Source of the DNA: Phenylobacterium sp. LH3H17
Lineage (GTDB): Bacteria > Pseudomonadota > Alphaproteobacteria > Caulobacterales > Caulobacteraceae
NCBI RefSeq assembly: GCF_024298925.1
Contig: NZ_CP101283.1
Span: 620,001-684,000, forward strand
Length of the DNA stretch: 64,000 nucleotides
Reading direction: 5' to 3'
The notes below the pieces were generated by a model. It worked only from the letters and a program-made list of their open reading frames with translations. It was not told the DNA's origin and ran no database searches. This document shows, one piece after another, positions 7,453-15,391 of this stretch (position 1 is the first letter of the stretch; each line of letters starts with the position of its first letter). A program made the position numbers and the translations under genes.

Positions 7453-8177
7453 TCCCCGCCGATGAAACCCTGCGCGCCCTGCTCAAGCTGCACCTGGACG
7501 ACCATGACCTGATCGCCAACCTGGGCTCGTTCGGCCGGCGCATGCATTTCATGAAGGCCTTCGCCCACTACGAGGTGTTCCAGATGGTGGCCGACCTGCC
7601 GGGCGATATCGTCGAGTGCGGGGTCTATAAGGGCTCGTCGCTGTTGAGCTTCGCGCGGTTCCTGGAGACCTTCTGTCCCGGCGACCGCACCCGCAAGGTG
7701 CTGGGCTTCGACCACTTCCGGGGCCTGGCCGACCGCACGGCGAAGGACGGCCTGGACTCCCGGGTCGGCAACACCGCCGAGGGCTGGAACCCGGCGGCCT
7801 TCCGCGACACGCTATTCGCCCTGGTGGACGCCTTCAACGCCGACAGCTTCGTGCCCCAGCGGCCGCGGGTGGAGCTGGTGGACGGCGACGTCTGCCAGAC
7901 CGCGGGCCAGTACGTGGCCGAGAACCCGGGCCTGCGGATCAGCCTGCTGCACCTGGACATGGACCTCTACGAGCCGACCCTGGCGGCGCTGAAGGCCTTC
8001 TGGCCGCGGCTGCTGACCGGCGGGGTGGTGCTGTTCGACGAGTACGCCATCCGCGAATGGCCGGGCGAGTCCGAGGCGGTGGAGGAGTTCTTCAAGGGCG
8101 CCGTTCCCCGGATCGAGAAGTTCGGCTGGGCCTCGGCCCCCGGCGGCTATTTCGTCAAGGCCTCAACGGGGGCCTGA
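7449..8177 (+). CDS. TylF/MycF-type class I SAM methyltransferase
   Basis: 242 residues starting MIPADETLRALL at the ATG inside an ATGA overlap. The GDIVECGVYKGSS segment (about 50-62) is the SAM-binding glycine motif of the TylF family, followed by VLGFDHFRGL and the metal-binding acidic motif LHLDMDLYEPT (about 170-180) and LFDEY (about 197-201). Family members are Mg-dependent O-methyltransferases acting on macrolide sugars or related glycosyl substrates. Together with the upstream dioxygenase this forms a hydroxylate-then-methylate pair, possibly tailoring a sugar or secondary metabolite. No glycosyltransferase or synthase is nearby. Confidence 0.88.
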   Translation: MIPADETLRALLKLHLDDHDLIANLGSFGRRMHFMKAFAHYEVFQMVADLPGDIVECGVYKGSSLLSFARFLETFCPGDRTRKVLGFDHFRGLADRTAKDGLDSRVGNTAEGWNPAAFRDTLFALVDAFNADSFVPQRPRVELVDGDVCQTAGQYVAENPGLRISLLHLDMDLYEPTLAALKAFWPRLLTGGVVLFDEYAIREWPGESEAVEEFFKGAVPRIEKFGWASAPGGYFVKASTGA

Positions 8178-8205
8178 ACGGGGCCCTGAACCGGGGGCCG
8201 GAACG

Positions 8206-9456
8206 CTAGTGCAGGGGCTGGCCGGGCCGGGGGCCTTCCCAGCGCGGCTCCGGCTCGCCGGCCGCGCCGGCCGCTTCGGCGCCGATGCCCGCCTCGCCGG
8301 CCACGAAGCTGCGCGGATCGACCGTCTTGCGGCCCTGAACCGACAGGGCGAATTCGGCGATCAGGCTGTTGTAGAGGTCGGCGCGCTCCAGGAAGCCCAG
8401 GTGGTTGACGTCCTCGATCACCCGCAACTGGGCGCCGGCGGTCTCCTGGGCGATGACGCGGCTGGCCTCCAGCTTGGTGACGATGTCCTTGTCGCCGCCG
8501 ATCACCAGGACCGGCTTGTCGAAGCCGATCAGGGCGCCGGTGGCGTCCCAGTCGAACATGGCCAGGTTGCCCTTGGCCTGGACCCCGGGCGGATTGCGGG
8601 TGGCCAGCAGGGTGACGTGCTCGAGCTGGCTGCGGGTGACGAACCGCCCGAAGCCCAGCCGGTTGGCCAGGTGGGCCGAGCCGCTGAGATAGCTCTGCCA
8701 GGCCATCAGCCAGGCCAGGGGCTGCAGCCAGGCGGTCAGCCGCATGAGGGGCTCCAGGACCGGCTTGCGCAGGGCCTGGACCAGGCCGCTGAGGATCATG
8801 GTCTTCAGCGGGTTGGTGTAGGTGGTGTTGAGCAGCACCACGCCGGCGATGCGGTCCTGGATCGCCGGGTGGTCGCGCACCAGGGTCTGGATGGTCATGC
8901 CCCCGATGCTGTGGCCGACCAGGACGGCGGGCTTGTCCCCCGCGGCGGCGAGCACCGCCTCCAGGTCCCTGGCGAAGTCGGGCAGGCAGATTTCGCCGCC
9001 GCGCGGGGCCTTCGAGGCGCCCAGGCCCGGCAGGTCCCAGAGCACCAGGCGGAACCGGTCGGAGAGGTCTTCGCGGGCATAGCGCCAGATCGTGCTGTCC
9101 AGACCCCAGCCATGGGTGAAGACGATGGGAGGACCGTCGAGGCGGCCATGGGTCTCCACGTGCAGCGACGATCCGCTTGGCCCGGCCAGCACCCGCGCCG
9201 CGCCCCGCTGAGGCGCCGTGACCCGCTTGTCGGGCCTGGCGAGCAGCGGCGTCAGGACGACCCGGCCGAGCAGCGACCAGGCGGCCAGCCCGATGCCGGT
9301 CCAAAGCCGCCAGTCCTCGCGGACGCGGAACAGGACCCCGTCGGGGCTGGTCAGCCACTCCCCCTGCCACCAGCTCCAGAGCAGGTATCCCGCCCCGCCC
9401 AGGATCGCGAGCGACAGGAGGCTGGTGAAGATGCGGAGAACGAAGAACAGCGGCAT
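8206..9456 (-). CDS. Membrane-anchored alpha/beta-hydrolase
   Basis: 416 residues. Two N-terminal hydrophobic segments (about 5-28 and 52-72) precede an alpha/beta-hydrolase domain. The catalytic triad is visible: Ser in VGHSIGG, Asp in IGGDKDIV and His in DVNHLGF; the oxyanion loop is THGWGLDS. The C-terminal ~45 residues are Ala/Pro/Glu-rich and probably disordered. Likely an inner-membrane-tethered esterase or lipase; the substrate cannot be told. It converges with the TylF gene, 28 bp apart, and is preceded by an unusual inverted repeat (9486-9516). Confidence 0.85.
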   Translation of the reverse strand: MPLFFVLRIFTSLLSLAILGGAGYLLWSWWQGEWLTSPDGVLFRVREDWRLWTGIGLAAWSLLGRVVLTPLLARPDKRVTAPQRGAARVLAGPSGSSLHVETHGRLDGPPIVFTHGWGLDSTIWRYAREDLSDRFRLVLWDLPGLGASKAPRGGEICLPDFARDLEAVLAAAGDKPAVLVGHSIGGMTIQTLVRDHPAIQDRIAGVVLLNTTYTNPLKTMILSGLVQALRKPVLEPLMRLTAWLQPLAWLMAWQSYLSGSAHLANRLGFGRFVTRSQLEHVTLLATRNPPGVQAKGNLAMFDWDATGALIGFDKPVLVIGGDKDIVTKLEASRVIAQETAGAQLRVIEDVNHLGFLERADLYNSLIAEFALSVQGRKTVDPRSFVAGEAGIGAEAAGAAGEPEPRWEGPRPGQPLH

Positions 9457-9485
9457 GTCGCGGGTCCGGGTTGGGGTGCGGACCA

Positions 9486-9516
9486 GCGGAACACGGCGGG
9501 GGGTGGGATGTTCCGC
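9486..9516 (-). promoter_or_regulatory. Inverted repeat with near-consensus EcfG spacing
   Basis: GCGGAACA and TGTTCCGC, eight-base perfect arms 15 bp apart, 30 bp upstream of the hydrolase start. Read on the minus strand it also gives GGAAC-N16-TGTT, one mismatch from the alphaproteobacterial EcfG promoter GGAAC-N16/17-CGTT. Either an operator or a weak stress promoter; undecided. Confidence 0.3.
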
Positions 9517-9544
9517 AAGCGGCTGTCGTGGCGTGCCGCGAGAC

Positions 9545-10615
9545 TCAGTGCGCGTGTCCGTGCCGATGATGGATGTCGGGGTAGTGGGGGTGGCTGTGGG
9601 TCAGCGGCCCGTGCTTATGGACATGGGTGTGGGGTTCGCCGTCCGGGTCGGCGGGCCCATGCTCGTGGCGGTGGTGAGCGTCGTGGATGTGGCGGTGCTC
9701 GTGTTCCATCGGCTCATGGGCGTGCTGATGTTCGTGCCCCTCGGTCAGGTGCAGGGCCACGCCGATCAGCATCAGGACTGAGGCGACCAACAGCTGGACG
9801 GTGAAGGGCTCGCCGAACATGGCGATGGCCAGGCCCGCCCCTATGAAGGGGGCCGTCGAGAAGTAGGCGCCGGTTCTGGCGACGCCGAGGTGGCGCAGGG
9901 CGAGGACGAACATCACCAGGCTCACCCCGTAGCCGAGGAAGCCGACGATCCCGGCGCCCAGCAGGGGGCCGGGGGGCGGCAGCTGCGCCCCGGTCGCGAG
10001 CGCGAGCGCGAAGTTCACCGCCCCGGCCACCAGGCCCTTGACCATGGCGCTTTGCACCGGGTCGGCGGCGCTGAGCTTGCGGGTGAGATTGTTGTCGACG
10101 CCCCAGGCCAGGCAGGCGCCGGCGATGGCAAGGGATCCCAGGCCGAAGCCGGTGGGGCCGCCCTGGTAGGACAGGACGACGGCGCCGGCCAGGATCGCCG
10201 CCGCGCCGGCCAGCAGCCGGCGGTCGACGTTCTCTTTGAACACCAGCCAGGCGATGGCCATGGTGGCCAGGGCCTCGAGGTTGAGCAGCAGCGCCGAGGT
10301 GGAGGCCGCGGTGGTGGTCAGGCCGATCATCAGGAGCACGGGGCCGATGACGCCGCCGCTGAGGATCACCAGCGCCAGCCAGGGCAGGTCGCCGCGCCGC
10401 AACGGCGCCTCGGCGGGCGCGATCCCGAAGCGCCGGCGACCGAGGTGGACCACGCTCAGGCCGAGACCCGACCCCAGATAGAGCAGGCCCGCGAGCAGCC
10501 AGGGGCTGACTCCGGTTCCAAGCAGCAGCTTGGCGAACGGCGTGCTGGCGCCGAACAGGGCCGCCGACCCCATGGCCAGAGGGACGCCGGGCCAGGCGAT
10601 GAGATTGCGAAACAT
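9545..10615 (-). CDS. EamA/DMT-family permease with histidine-rich C-terminal tail
   Basis: 356 residues. The first ~285 form the ten-helix drug/metabolite transporter fold as two EamA repeats (internal duplication, e.g. GGVIGPVLLMIGL in the first and GYGVSLVMFVLALR in the second). The final ~67 residues are hydrophilic and contain about two dozen histidines, mostly as HxH repeats (HEHQHAHE, HTHVHKH, HHRHGHAH). Such tails bind transition metals in zinc and nickel transporters, so a metal-linked role is plausible, although DMT proteins usually move small organic molecules. Start ATG is preceded by AGG. Single-gene unit. Confidence 0.88.
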   Translation of the reverse strand: MFRNLIAWPGVPLAMGSAALFGASTPFAKLLLGTGVSPWLLAGLLYLGSGLGLSVVHLGRRRFGIAPAEAPLRRGDLPWLALVILSGGVIGPVLLMIGLTTTAASTSALLLNLEALATMAIAWLVFKENVDRRLLAGAAAILAGAVVLSYQGGPTGFGLGSLAIAGACLAWGVDNNLTRKLSAADPVQSAMVKGLVAGAVNFALALATGAQLPPPGPLLGAGIVGFLGYGVSLVMFVLALRHLGVARTGAYFSTAPFIGAGLAIAMFGEPFTVQLLVASVLMLIGVALHLTEGHEHQHAHEPMEHEHRHIHDAHHRHEHGPADPDGEPHTHVHKHGPLTHSHPHYPDIHHRHGHAH

Positions 10616-10715
10616 GGACCTGGCGGGGTTCGAGCGGCGGGAAGCGGGTCGACCCTAGGCGATCAGGTCCGTGAAGTGGAAGAACCCGTTTTGTCGCCGC
10701 GCGCCTGGCCGCTGG

Positions 10716-11027
10716 TCAATTCCGATACCGCCCGGCCAGCCGCCTGGTCTCCCGCGCGTCGATGTGGGCCGGGTAGGCGAGCTTCGTCACCCAGTTCCTC
10801 GCCTTGCACGTCGGGCATGACCGCTTCACCGAGCCCGCCACGTCCGCCACCAGGGTGGTGAAGCCGCCGTCGCGGAGCTCGTAGAGGCGGTTGATGACCT
10901 TGCCCACGTCATAGCCCCTGGCCCAGCCGCAGCCCGCGCAGGCCAGCATGAGGACGCAGCCCGGATAGCGGCGGGCGTCCTCCAGCCGGGCCTGGGCGAG
11001 GTTGGCGAGCGGGCGCAGGTCAGCCAT
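10716..11027 (-). CDS. Small zinc-ribbon-like protein
   Basis: 103 residues with two cysteine pairs, CAGC at about 30-33 and CPTC at about 71-74, typical of a zinc-ribbon knuckle pair. Between them lies GYDVGKVINRLYELRDGGF, probably helical. Function not recognised. The start overlaps the end of the preceding small gene by 8 bp, so the two form a co-translated pair. Both are hydrophilic and probably cytoplasmic. Confidence 0.7.
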   Translation of the reverse strand: MADLRPLANLAQARLEDARRYPGCVLMLACAGCGWARGYDVGKVINRLYELRDGGFTTLVADVAGSVKRSCPTCKARNWVTKLAYPAHIDARETRRLAGRYRN

Positions 11028-11232
11028 GCGGCCTGCCGGCGTAGAAGCCGCTGTCGCGGGTGAAGTGGAAGGCGGCGGTCTCCAGGGCCTCCTTGGCGGC
11101 CAGGATCACCAGGTAGTCGGCGCCGAACGGCCGGCACCGGGTCTGCAGCTTGACCAGGGCGTGGTGGTAGTCGCGCAGGGCCTCGAAGGCGGCCTTGGGA
11201 TCGGCGACGCCGGTGTAGCGGACCTTGGTCAT
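11020..11232 (-). CDS. 70-residue hypothetical protein
   Basis: The ATG at 11230-11232 (MTKVRYTG) is preceded by a good AGGAGC Shine-Dalgarno, which decides the start over a longer frame that extends to 11400. The 70-residue product is helical, with YHHALVKLQTRCRPFG and LAAKEALETAAFHF segments and no membrane or signal sequence. Function unknown. It overlaps and probably couples translation of the zinc-ribbon gene at 10716-11027. The pair is divergent from the intradiol dioxygenase gene. Confidence 0.65.
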   Translation of the reverse strand: MTKVRYTGVADPKAAFEALRDYHHALVKLQTRCRPFGADYLVILAAKEALETAAFHFTRDSGFYAGRPHG

Positions 11233-11435
11233 GGGTGCTCCTGCTGACAATGTTGACGTGAACAAAAGCAGAACATCAGCGGCGCGGCGAGTCCGCCCCG
11301 GCTGCATTTCGCGCGGCGGCGCAGCCTCAGGGTGAGAGGGCCGGCGGCCCGCGGAAAGTTGAACAAGTTCCAATGGACTTGGCCGACCAAGGGTATCCAA
11401 TCGCGTCCGGGATGAACGCAGATGGGGAGGTGTCA

Positions 11436-12068
11436 GTGAGCAGTCTTCTGGTTTCGCGTCGGGGTTTCGCCGTCATGGCCGGGGCGGCGCTGGCCGCCGG
11501 CGGGCGAGGCGCGCACGGGCAGGCGCCGCCGGCGGGGACGGCGGAGTCGCCCATGGGGCCGTTCTATCCGGTGAGCCACCTGGCCGAGGCCGACGCCGAC
11601 CTGGTCTGGCTGAAGGGCGCCAAGGCCCGCGCCCTGGGCGAGGTCATCGAGGTGTCGGGCCGGGTGCTGAACCGCCACGGGGCGCCGATGCGCGACGCGA
11701 ACCTCGAGATCTGGCAGGCCAACGCCGCGGGCCGCTACGCCCACCCCAACGATATCAGCAAGGCGCCGCTGGATCCCAACTTCCAGGGCTTCGCCAACCT
11801 GCGCACCGACAAGGACGGCGGCTGGCGGATCACCACGGTCAAGCCGGCGGCCTACGACTCGCCGATCGGCCTGCGCACCCCGCATATCCATTTCGACGTG
11901 CGCGGGACCGCCCACCGGCTGAGCGCCCAGATGTACTTCCCGGATGAGGCGACGCTGAACGCCGGGGACCAGCTCTACAAGGATCTCGGCGGCGAGGCCG
12001 GGACCTCGGTGGCGGCCGCGGCCGGGGCGGGCAAGTACCGCTGGGATATCGTGCTGATGGACGGGTAG
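11436..12068 (+). CDS. Tat-exported intradiol ring-cleavage dioxygenase-like protein
   Basis: Intradiol dioxygenases use non-haem Fe(III) held by two Tyr and two His to cleave catechol-type rings. Here the ligands appear as Tyr in AGRYAHP, Tyr in PAAYDSP, and the His pair in TPHIHFDV. The N-terminus has a twin-arginine signal (SRRGF followed by AVMAGAALAAGG), so the enzyme is probably exported folded with its metal. I placed the start at GTG 11436 because GGGGAGG lies five bases upstream; ATGs at 11412 and 11373 are in frame but lack ribosome-binding sites. About 210 residues, matching the secreted subgroup rather than classic protocatechuate dioxygenase subunits. Substrate unknown. Confidence 0.85.
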   Translation: MSSLLVSRRGFAVMAGAALAAGGRGAHGQAPPAGTAESPMGPFYPVSHLAEADADLVWLKGAKARALGEVIEVSGRVLNRHGAPMRDANLEIWQANAAGRYAHPNDISKAPLDPNFQGFANLRTDKDGGWRITTVKPAAYDSPIGLRTPHIHFDVRGTAHRLSAQMYFPDEATLNAGDQLYKDLGGEAGTSVAAAAGAGKYRWDIVLMDG

Positions 12069-12075
12069 GGGAGGC

Positions 12076-12102
12076 GTCCTTCTCCCGGGACGGAAGAAGG
12101 AC
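12076..12102. terminator. Hairpin between convergent genes
   Basis: GTCCTTCT and AGAAGGAC, perfect eight-base arms with an 11-base loop, just after the dioxygenase stop and before the stop of the convergent SRPBCC gene. No T-run follows, so a weak bidirectional terminator is only likely. It resembles the end motif of the CTTCTCCC repeat family and may derive from it. Confidence 0.45.
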
Positions 12103-12125
12103 GTTCCATCTGTCTAGGGAAGTTC

Positions 12126-12608
12126 TCAGGCTCTCAGGGTGGCTCCGGTTTCCAGCAGCGACTTCAGGTCGCTGAGGATCCAGGTCCAGCCGCCCCCGCC
12201 CTGCTCGGAGAAGTCGCCGCGGATCGCGCTGGCCATCAGCGGGGCGCCGGCGACGTCGTGGGTGACGGTGAGCTTGCAGAAGCCGGCGCTGGTGAGGGTG
12301 ATCTCCCAGGTGATGCGGGTGAAGCCCTCGGCCTTGTTCTCCTCGCTGAACAACCAGCGATAGGTGTTGACCAGGCGGCGCGGCGGATCGGCCTCCAGAA
12401 CCTCCCCGTCGATGATCACCTCGGGCAGGCCCATCTGGACCATCTCGGCGGTGGCGTGGTGGCGGGCGACGCCGCCGGGGCGCAGGTCGTACTCGGCGCG
12501 AGCCTGATAGCCGTACTTGGCCGTCCATTCCGGACTGGTGATGGCGTCCCAGATCTTCTGGGGCGGGGCCTTGATGTAGATCTCGAAGATCTGGGTGGTG
12601 TCGCTCAT
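12126..12608 (-). CDS. SRPBCC/AHSA1-like domain protein
   Basis: 160 residues of the START-like (AHSA1/CalC) fold: IYIKAPPQKIWDAIT at the start (ligand-binding beta strand and first helix), GGxxxxHHA in the middle, and a long C-terminal helix (FSEQGGGGWTWILSDLKSLLE). The start ATG (12606-12608) overlaps the stop of the upstream ArsR regulator (ATGA). ArsR-AHSA1 pairs are common in soil bacteria and usually autoregulated; a ligand is not known. Probably binds a hydrophobic small molecule. Confidence 0.88.
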   Translation of the reverse strand: MSDTTQIFEIYIKAPPQKIWDAITSPEWTAKYGYQARAEYDLRPGGVARHHATAEMVQMGLPEVIIDGEVLEADPPRRLVNTYRWLFSEENKAEGFTRITWEITLTSAGFCKLTVTHDVAGAPLMASAIRGDFSEQGGGGWTWILSDLKSLLETGATLRA

Positions 12609-12925
12609 GTGTCGGACTCCAGGTCGGCTTTCAGGTTTGTGAGCGCCGAGAGGGGACGCTCGGCGTACTTGCCGATCCAACGGTCGTGGATCAGGCGGAT
12701 GGGAACGGGGTTGAGGTAGTGCAGCTTCTCGCGCCCCGAACGGCGCGTGACCACCAGACCGGCCGCCTCCAGCAGCTTCAGATGCTTCATCACACCGAAG
12801 CGGCTCATCGCCACCTCGGCCTCCAGCTCGGAGAGCGTGCGCCCGTCACGGGCGTGGAGGAGGTCGAGGAGGAACCGCCTCGTCGCATCGGAAAGCGCTT
12901 TGAAAACCAGGTCGTCGTCGGTCAC
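12605..12925 (-). CDS. ArsR-family winged-helix repressor
   Basis: 106 residues. FKALSDATRRFLLDLL is the ArsR N-terminal helix, and SELEAEVAMSRFGVMKHLKLLEAAGLV is the recognition helix-turn-helix, followed by the RRSGREKLHYLNP beta wing. There is no CxC metal motif, so it is likely a small-molecule or redox member of the PadR/ArsR-AHSA1 type. I set the start at GTG 12923-12925: an in-frame ATG (12946) lies inside the palindromic operator and a TTG (12961) inside the -35 box. The GTG sits about where transcription should begin, implying a leaderless message. Co-translated with the SRPBCC gene. Confidence 0.88.
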   Translation of the reverse strand: MTDDDLVFKALSDATRRFLLDLLHARDGRTLSELEAEVAMSRFGVMKHLKLLEAAGLVVTRRSGREKLHYLNPVPIRLIHDRWIGKYAERPLSALTNLKADLESDT

Positions 12926-12931
12926 GGGCGG

Positions 12932-12961
12932 ACAATAGGTGACCATAAGGTCACATGTCAA
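12932..12961 (-). promoter_or_regulatory. ArsR promoter with embedded palindromic operator
   Basis: On the minus strand: TTGACA (-35, 12956-12961), 18-bp spacer, TATTGT (-10, 12932-12937). The spacer is almost filled by GTGACC-TTAT-GGTCAC, a perfect palindrome with six-base arms (12939-12954). A dimeric repressor bound here would block RNA polymerase. The predicted transcription start falls at or next to the GTG codon at 12925. Confidence 0.75.
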
Positions 12962-13003
12962 GCCGTGGCGAACGGAGGGGTGAATCCGCGACTGTGGAAG
13001 GGA

Positions 13004-14134
13004 TCAGGCCTTGGTCTTGCCGGTGGTGGACTCGGCACCGGTGAACACCACCACGGTCCCGGGCTTGACCGCCGCGCCCAGTTCCTCGGCGTCCCAGTTG
13101 GTCAGCCGCACGCAGCCGTGGCTGTCGCGCTTGCCGATCAGGCGAGGGTCGGGTCCGCCGTGGATGCCGTAGGTGTCCTTGGTCAGGTCGATCCAGATCG
13201 AGCCGACCGGGTTGTTGGGGCCCGCGGCGATGGAGAGCTTCTCCTTGCCGTCGCCGAAAGTCAGGCGCTTGGGGTCGTAGTTCCAGGTGGGCTCGGCCGC
13301 CACGGTGCGCACCGCCCACTCCCCGCTGGGGGCCGGGCGGCTGACCGAGCCGACCGTGGCCGGATAGACGGCGAGCAGGCGCTGCTGGGCGTCATAGGCG
13401 CGCACCTCGCGCTCGGCCTTGTCGACCTCGATGCGCGCCACCTGGGCGGGCAGGGTCTCGGGACCGAGCTGGGCGACCACGATGACCTGGCCGGGCTTGG
13501 TGAAGTCCGCGCCGGGGTTCAGCGCCTTCAGCAGCGGCTCGTCCATGTGGAACTTCTCGGCCAGCAGCTCCAGGGGGCTGGTGTAGGCGAGTGTCTTGAG
13601 CGCTGCCATCGCCTTGGGCTCGGTGGGGACCTTGTCGATGAACGGGCCGGCCACGTCCTGGGCGGTGATCGTGTAGTCCATCATTACCGGGGCGGCGTCG
13701 GCGGCGCTGAGCGCGGTCCAGGTCTCGGCGTCCAGCTTACCATCGGGCGTGAGGCCCTTGGCCTTTTCGAAGGCGGCGACCGCCTGGCGCAGGTTCTCGC
13801 CCGCCTGGCCGTCGATGACCCCGGGCGAGAAATGGGCGCGGTCCAGCAGGACCTGGGCGCGGATCAGCAGGTTCCTGGCGGCCTTTGGGTCGGCGGTCTC
13901 GGTGAAGGCGGCGGCGTCCACGGCCTGGGCCAGCGGGGAGGCCGAGGCCGGGACAGCCGGGACCGACAGGGGCGCGGTGGCGATGTCCGAGCCGGCCGGG
14001 AGTACGCCGACCTGGGCGCCCTTGATCGGCGGCATGGCGCCGGCGGCGGCCACCTCGTTGGCGGCGGGGGCGTCAGAACAGGCGCCCGCCAGCAGGGTCA
14101 GGCCAATAAGTGCGAAGCTTGAGCGAAGACGCAT
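13004..14134 (-). CDS. L,D-transpeptidase lipoprotein (YkuD) with peptidoglycan-binding domain
   Basis: 376 residues. The N-terminus is a lipoprotein signal ([13 protein letters not shown], Cys at about residue 19). Then comes a peptidoglycan-binding-1-like domain (about 90-140; [28 protein letters not shown]), a LysM-like stretch near [14 protein letters not shown], and the YkuD catalytic domain in the C-terminal third. The active site is the YGIHG motif followed by [11 protein letters not shown] (catalytic Cys about residue 345). Such enzymes form 3-3 peptidoglycan crosslinks or attach proteins to the wall. The ATG at 14132-14134 fits the signal peptide best. Divergent from an M15 peptidase gene, giving a cell-wall gene pair. 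Confidence 0.92.
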   Translation of the reverse strand: MRLRSSFALIGLTLLAGACSDAPAANEVAAAGAMPPIKGAQVGVLPAGSDIATAPLSVPAVPASASPLAQAVDAAAFTETADPKAARNLLIRAQVLLDRAHFSPGVIDGQAGENLRQAVAAFEKAKGLTPDGKLDAETWTALSAADAAPVMMDYTITAQDVAGPFIDKVPTEPKAMAALKTLAYTSPLELLAEKFHMDEPLLKALNPGADFTKPGQVIVVAQLGPETLPAQVARIEVDKAEREVRAYDAQQRLLAVYPATVGSVSRPAPSGEWAVRTVAAEPTWNYDPKRLTFGDGKEKLSIAAGPNNPVGSIWIDLTKDTYGIHGGPDPRLIGKRDSHGCVRLTNWDAEELGAAVKPGTVVVFTGAESTTGKTKA

Positions 14135-14171
14135 CTGTGATCTCGACGGTATCCGGCGCACAATCGCCGCC

Positions 14172-15122
14172 GTGATTGGGAAGCGTCGAAAAGCGGGGAG
14201 GTTCCGGGCGGTCGCGCTTGGCCTGGTGATCCTGGGGCTGGGGACGCTAGCCCTGGCCCGATGCTTCGCCCCGTCCGAGCGCCAGCCATCCCCGCCGCCG
14301 GCGGAGCGGCCGCCGCTCGCCGCCCCACCTGGAGCGCCGCCTACTTTTCCGGCTCCACCCCCCGTGGCGACGGGCGATTGCGCCGCCCCGGCCTATGCGG
14401 AGGCGGCCCGTGCCAACGCCGAAAGCCTGGTCCGGATGAACCTGTCGGTGTTCGGTCGCCCCGAGGCAGGGTGGGAGACCTACGCCCCCGTGGCCGCCCG
14501 CGAGATCGGCACGCGCTGCGCTCCTGACACCCCGGGCTTCGCCCAGGCCCTGGCCGGCTGGCCGCCGGGCGGCGCGCCAGACGGGGTGATGACCGAGGCC
14601 GCACTCCAGGCGGTCGAGATCGCCGTCCAGGCCCGGCGCCCGATCGTGGCGGTGCTCGACCGCGGCGTATGTCCCGATCCGCCGACCGAACTGGCCGACG
14701 CGCGGCCGGGGGAGGGGTACGGCGGCAAGGCCGTGCAGCTTCGGCCCGGGGCGCTGGCCGCCTATCGGGCGATGGTCGCCGCGGCCCGGGCCGAGTCGCC
14801 GGAGATCGCCGCCGATCCACGGTTCCTGCAGATCTATTCGGGGTTCCGCAGCCCGGCCTCTGACGCGGCGCGATGCGAGCGCGACGGCGATTGCAACGGG
14901 GTGACGCGGGCGACCTGCTCGCCCCATCGGACGGGCCTGGCGATGGACATCTATGTGGGCCAGGCCGAGGGCTACGGTCCCGATTCCAGCGCCGATCCCA
15001 ACCGCCTGGCCCAAAGCCGGATGGCCGCGTACCGCTGGCTGGTGGTCAATGCCGGGCGGTTCGGCTTCGCCGGCTACGCCTTCGAGCCCTGGCATTGGGA
15101 ATGGACCGGAGAGGCGCCCTGA
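14172..15122 (+). CDS. D-alanyl-D-alanine carboxypeptidase-like M15 (VanY-type) peptidase
   Basis: About 316 residues from GTG 14172. An N-terminal membrane anchor ([18 protein letters not shown]) is followed by a Pro-rich linker, an extensin-like region, and the M15 peptidase domain with [13 protein letters not shown], the zinc ligands in [14 protein letters not shown] (His and Asp), and the terminal EPWHWEW His. This family trims D-Ala from peptidoglycan stem peptides in the periplasm. The start is uncertain: the frame stays open further upstream inside the divergent gene, but the membrane anchor supports a start near 14172. Confidence 0.85.
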   Translation: MIGKRRKAGRFRAVALGLVILGLGTLALARCFAPSERQPSPPPAERPPLAAPPGAPPTFPAPPPVATGDCAAPAYAEAARANAESLVRMNLSVFGRPEAGWETYAPVAAREIGTRCAPDTPGFAQALAGWPPGGAPDGVMTEAALQAVEIAVQARRPIVAVLDRGVCPDPPTELADARPGEGYGGKAVQLRPGALAAYRAMVAAARAESPEIAADPRFLQIYSGFRSPASDAARCERDGDCNGVTRATCSPHRTGLAMDIYVGQAEGYGPDSSADPNRLAQSRMAAYRWLVVNAGRFGFAGYAFEPWHWEWTGEAP

Positions 15123-15181
15123 CGGCCGTGGAACCGCCAGCCGGCCCGCGAGGTTGGTCCTCCAGGACGGAGGACGGCGAG

Positions 15182-15391
15182 ATGGACTATCGGCTCTACG
15201 TGTTCGATTCCGCGGGCCAGGTGGCCCATGCGGAGGAGTGGTCGTGCGCCTCGGAGGCCCAGGCCCTGGAGCGGGCCTCGCGCCTGGTAAACGCCTTCGG
15301 CGCGGAACTGTGGCAGGGCGCGCGGCATGTGAGCACCTTCGCAGGGCGGCTAAGCGCCCGCGCCGCCGAGCCGGGCGAGGCCCACGCCTAG
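15182..15391 (+). CDS. 69-residue hypothetical protein
   Basis: Starts MDYRLYVFDSAGQV with a GGAGGAC Shine-Dalgarno upstream of ATG 15182. The product has a beta-alpha-beta look (YRLYVFDSAG, EAQALERASRLVNAFG, ELWQGARHVSTFAG) like short proteins abundant in Caulobacterales. No known function. It is 59 bp downstream of the M15 peptidase gene and shares its stop, in a CTAG overlap, with the convergent M50 protease gene. Confidence 0.7.
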   Translation: MDYRLYVFDSAGQVAHAEEWSCASEAQALERASRLVNAFGAELWQGARHVSTFAGRLSARAAEPGEAHA

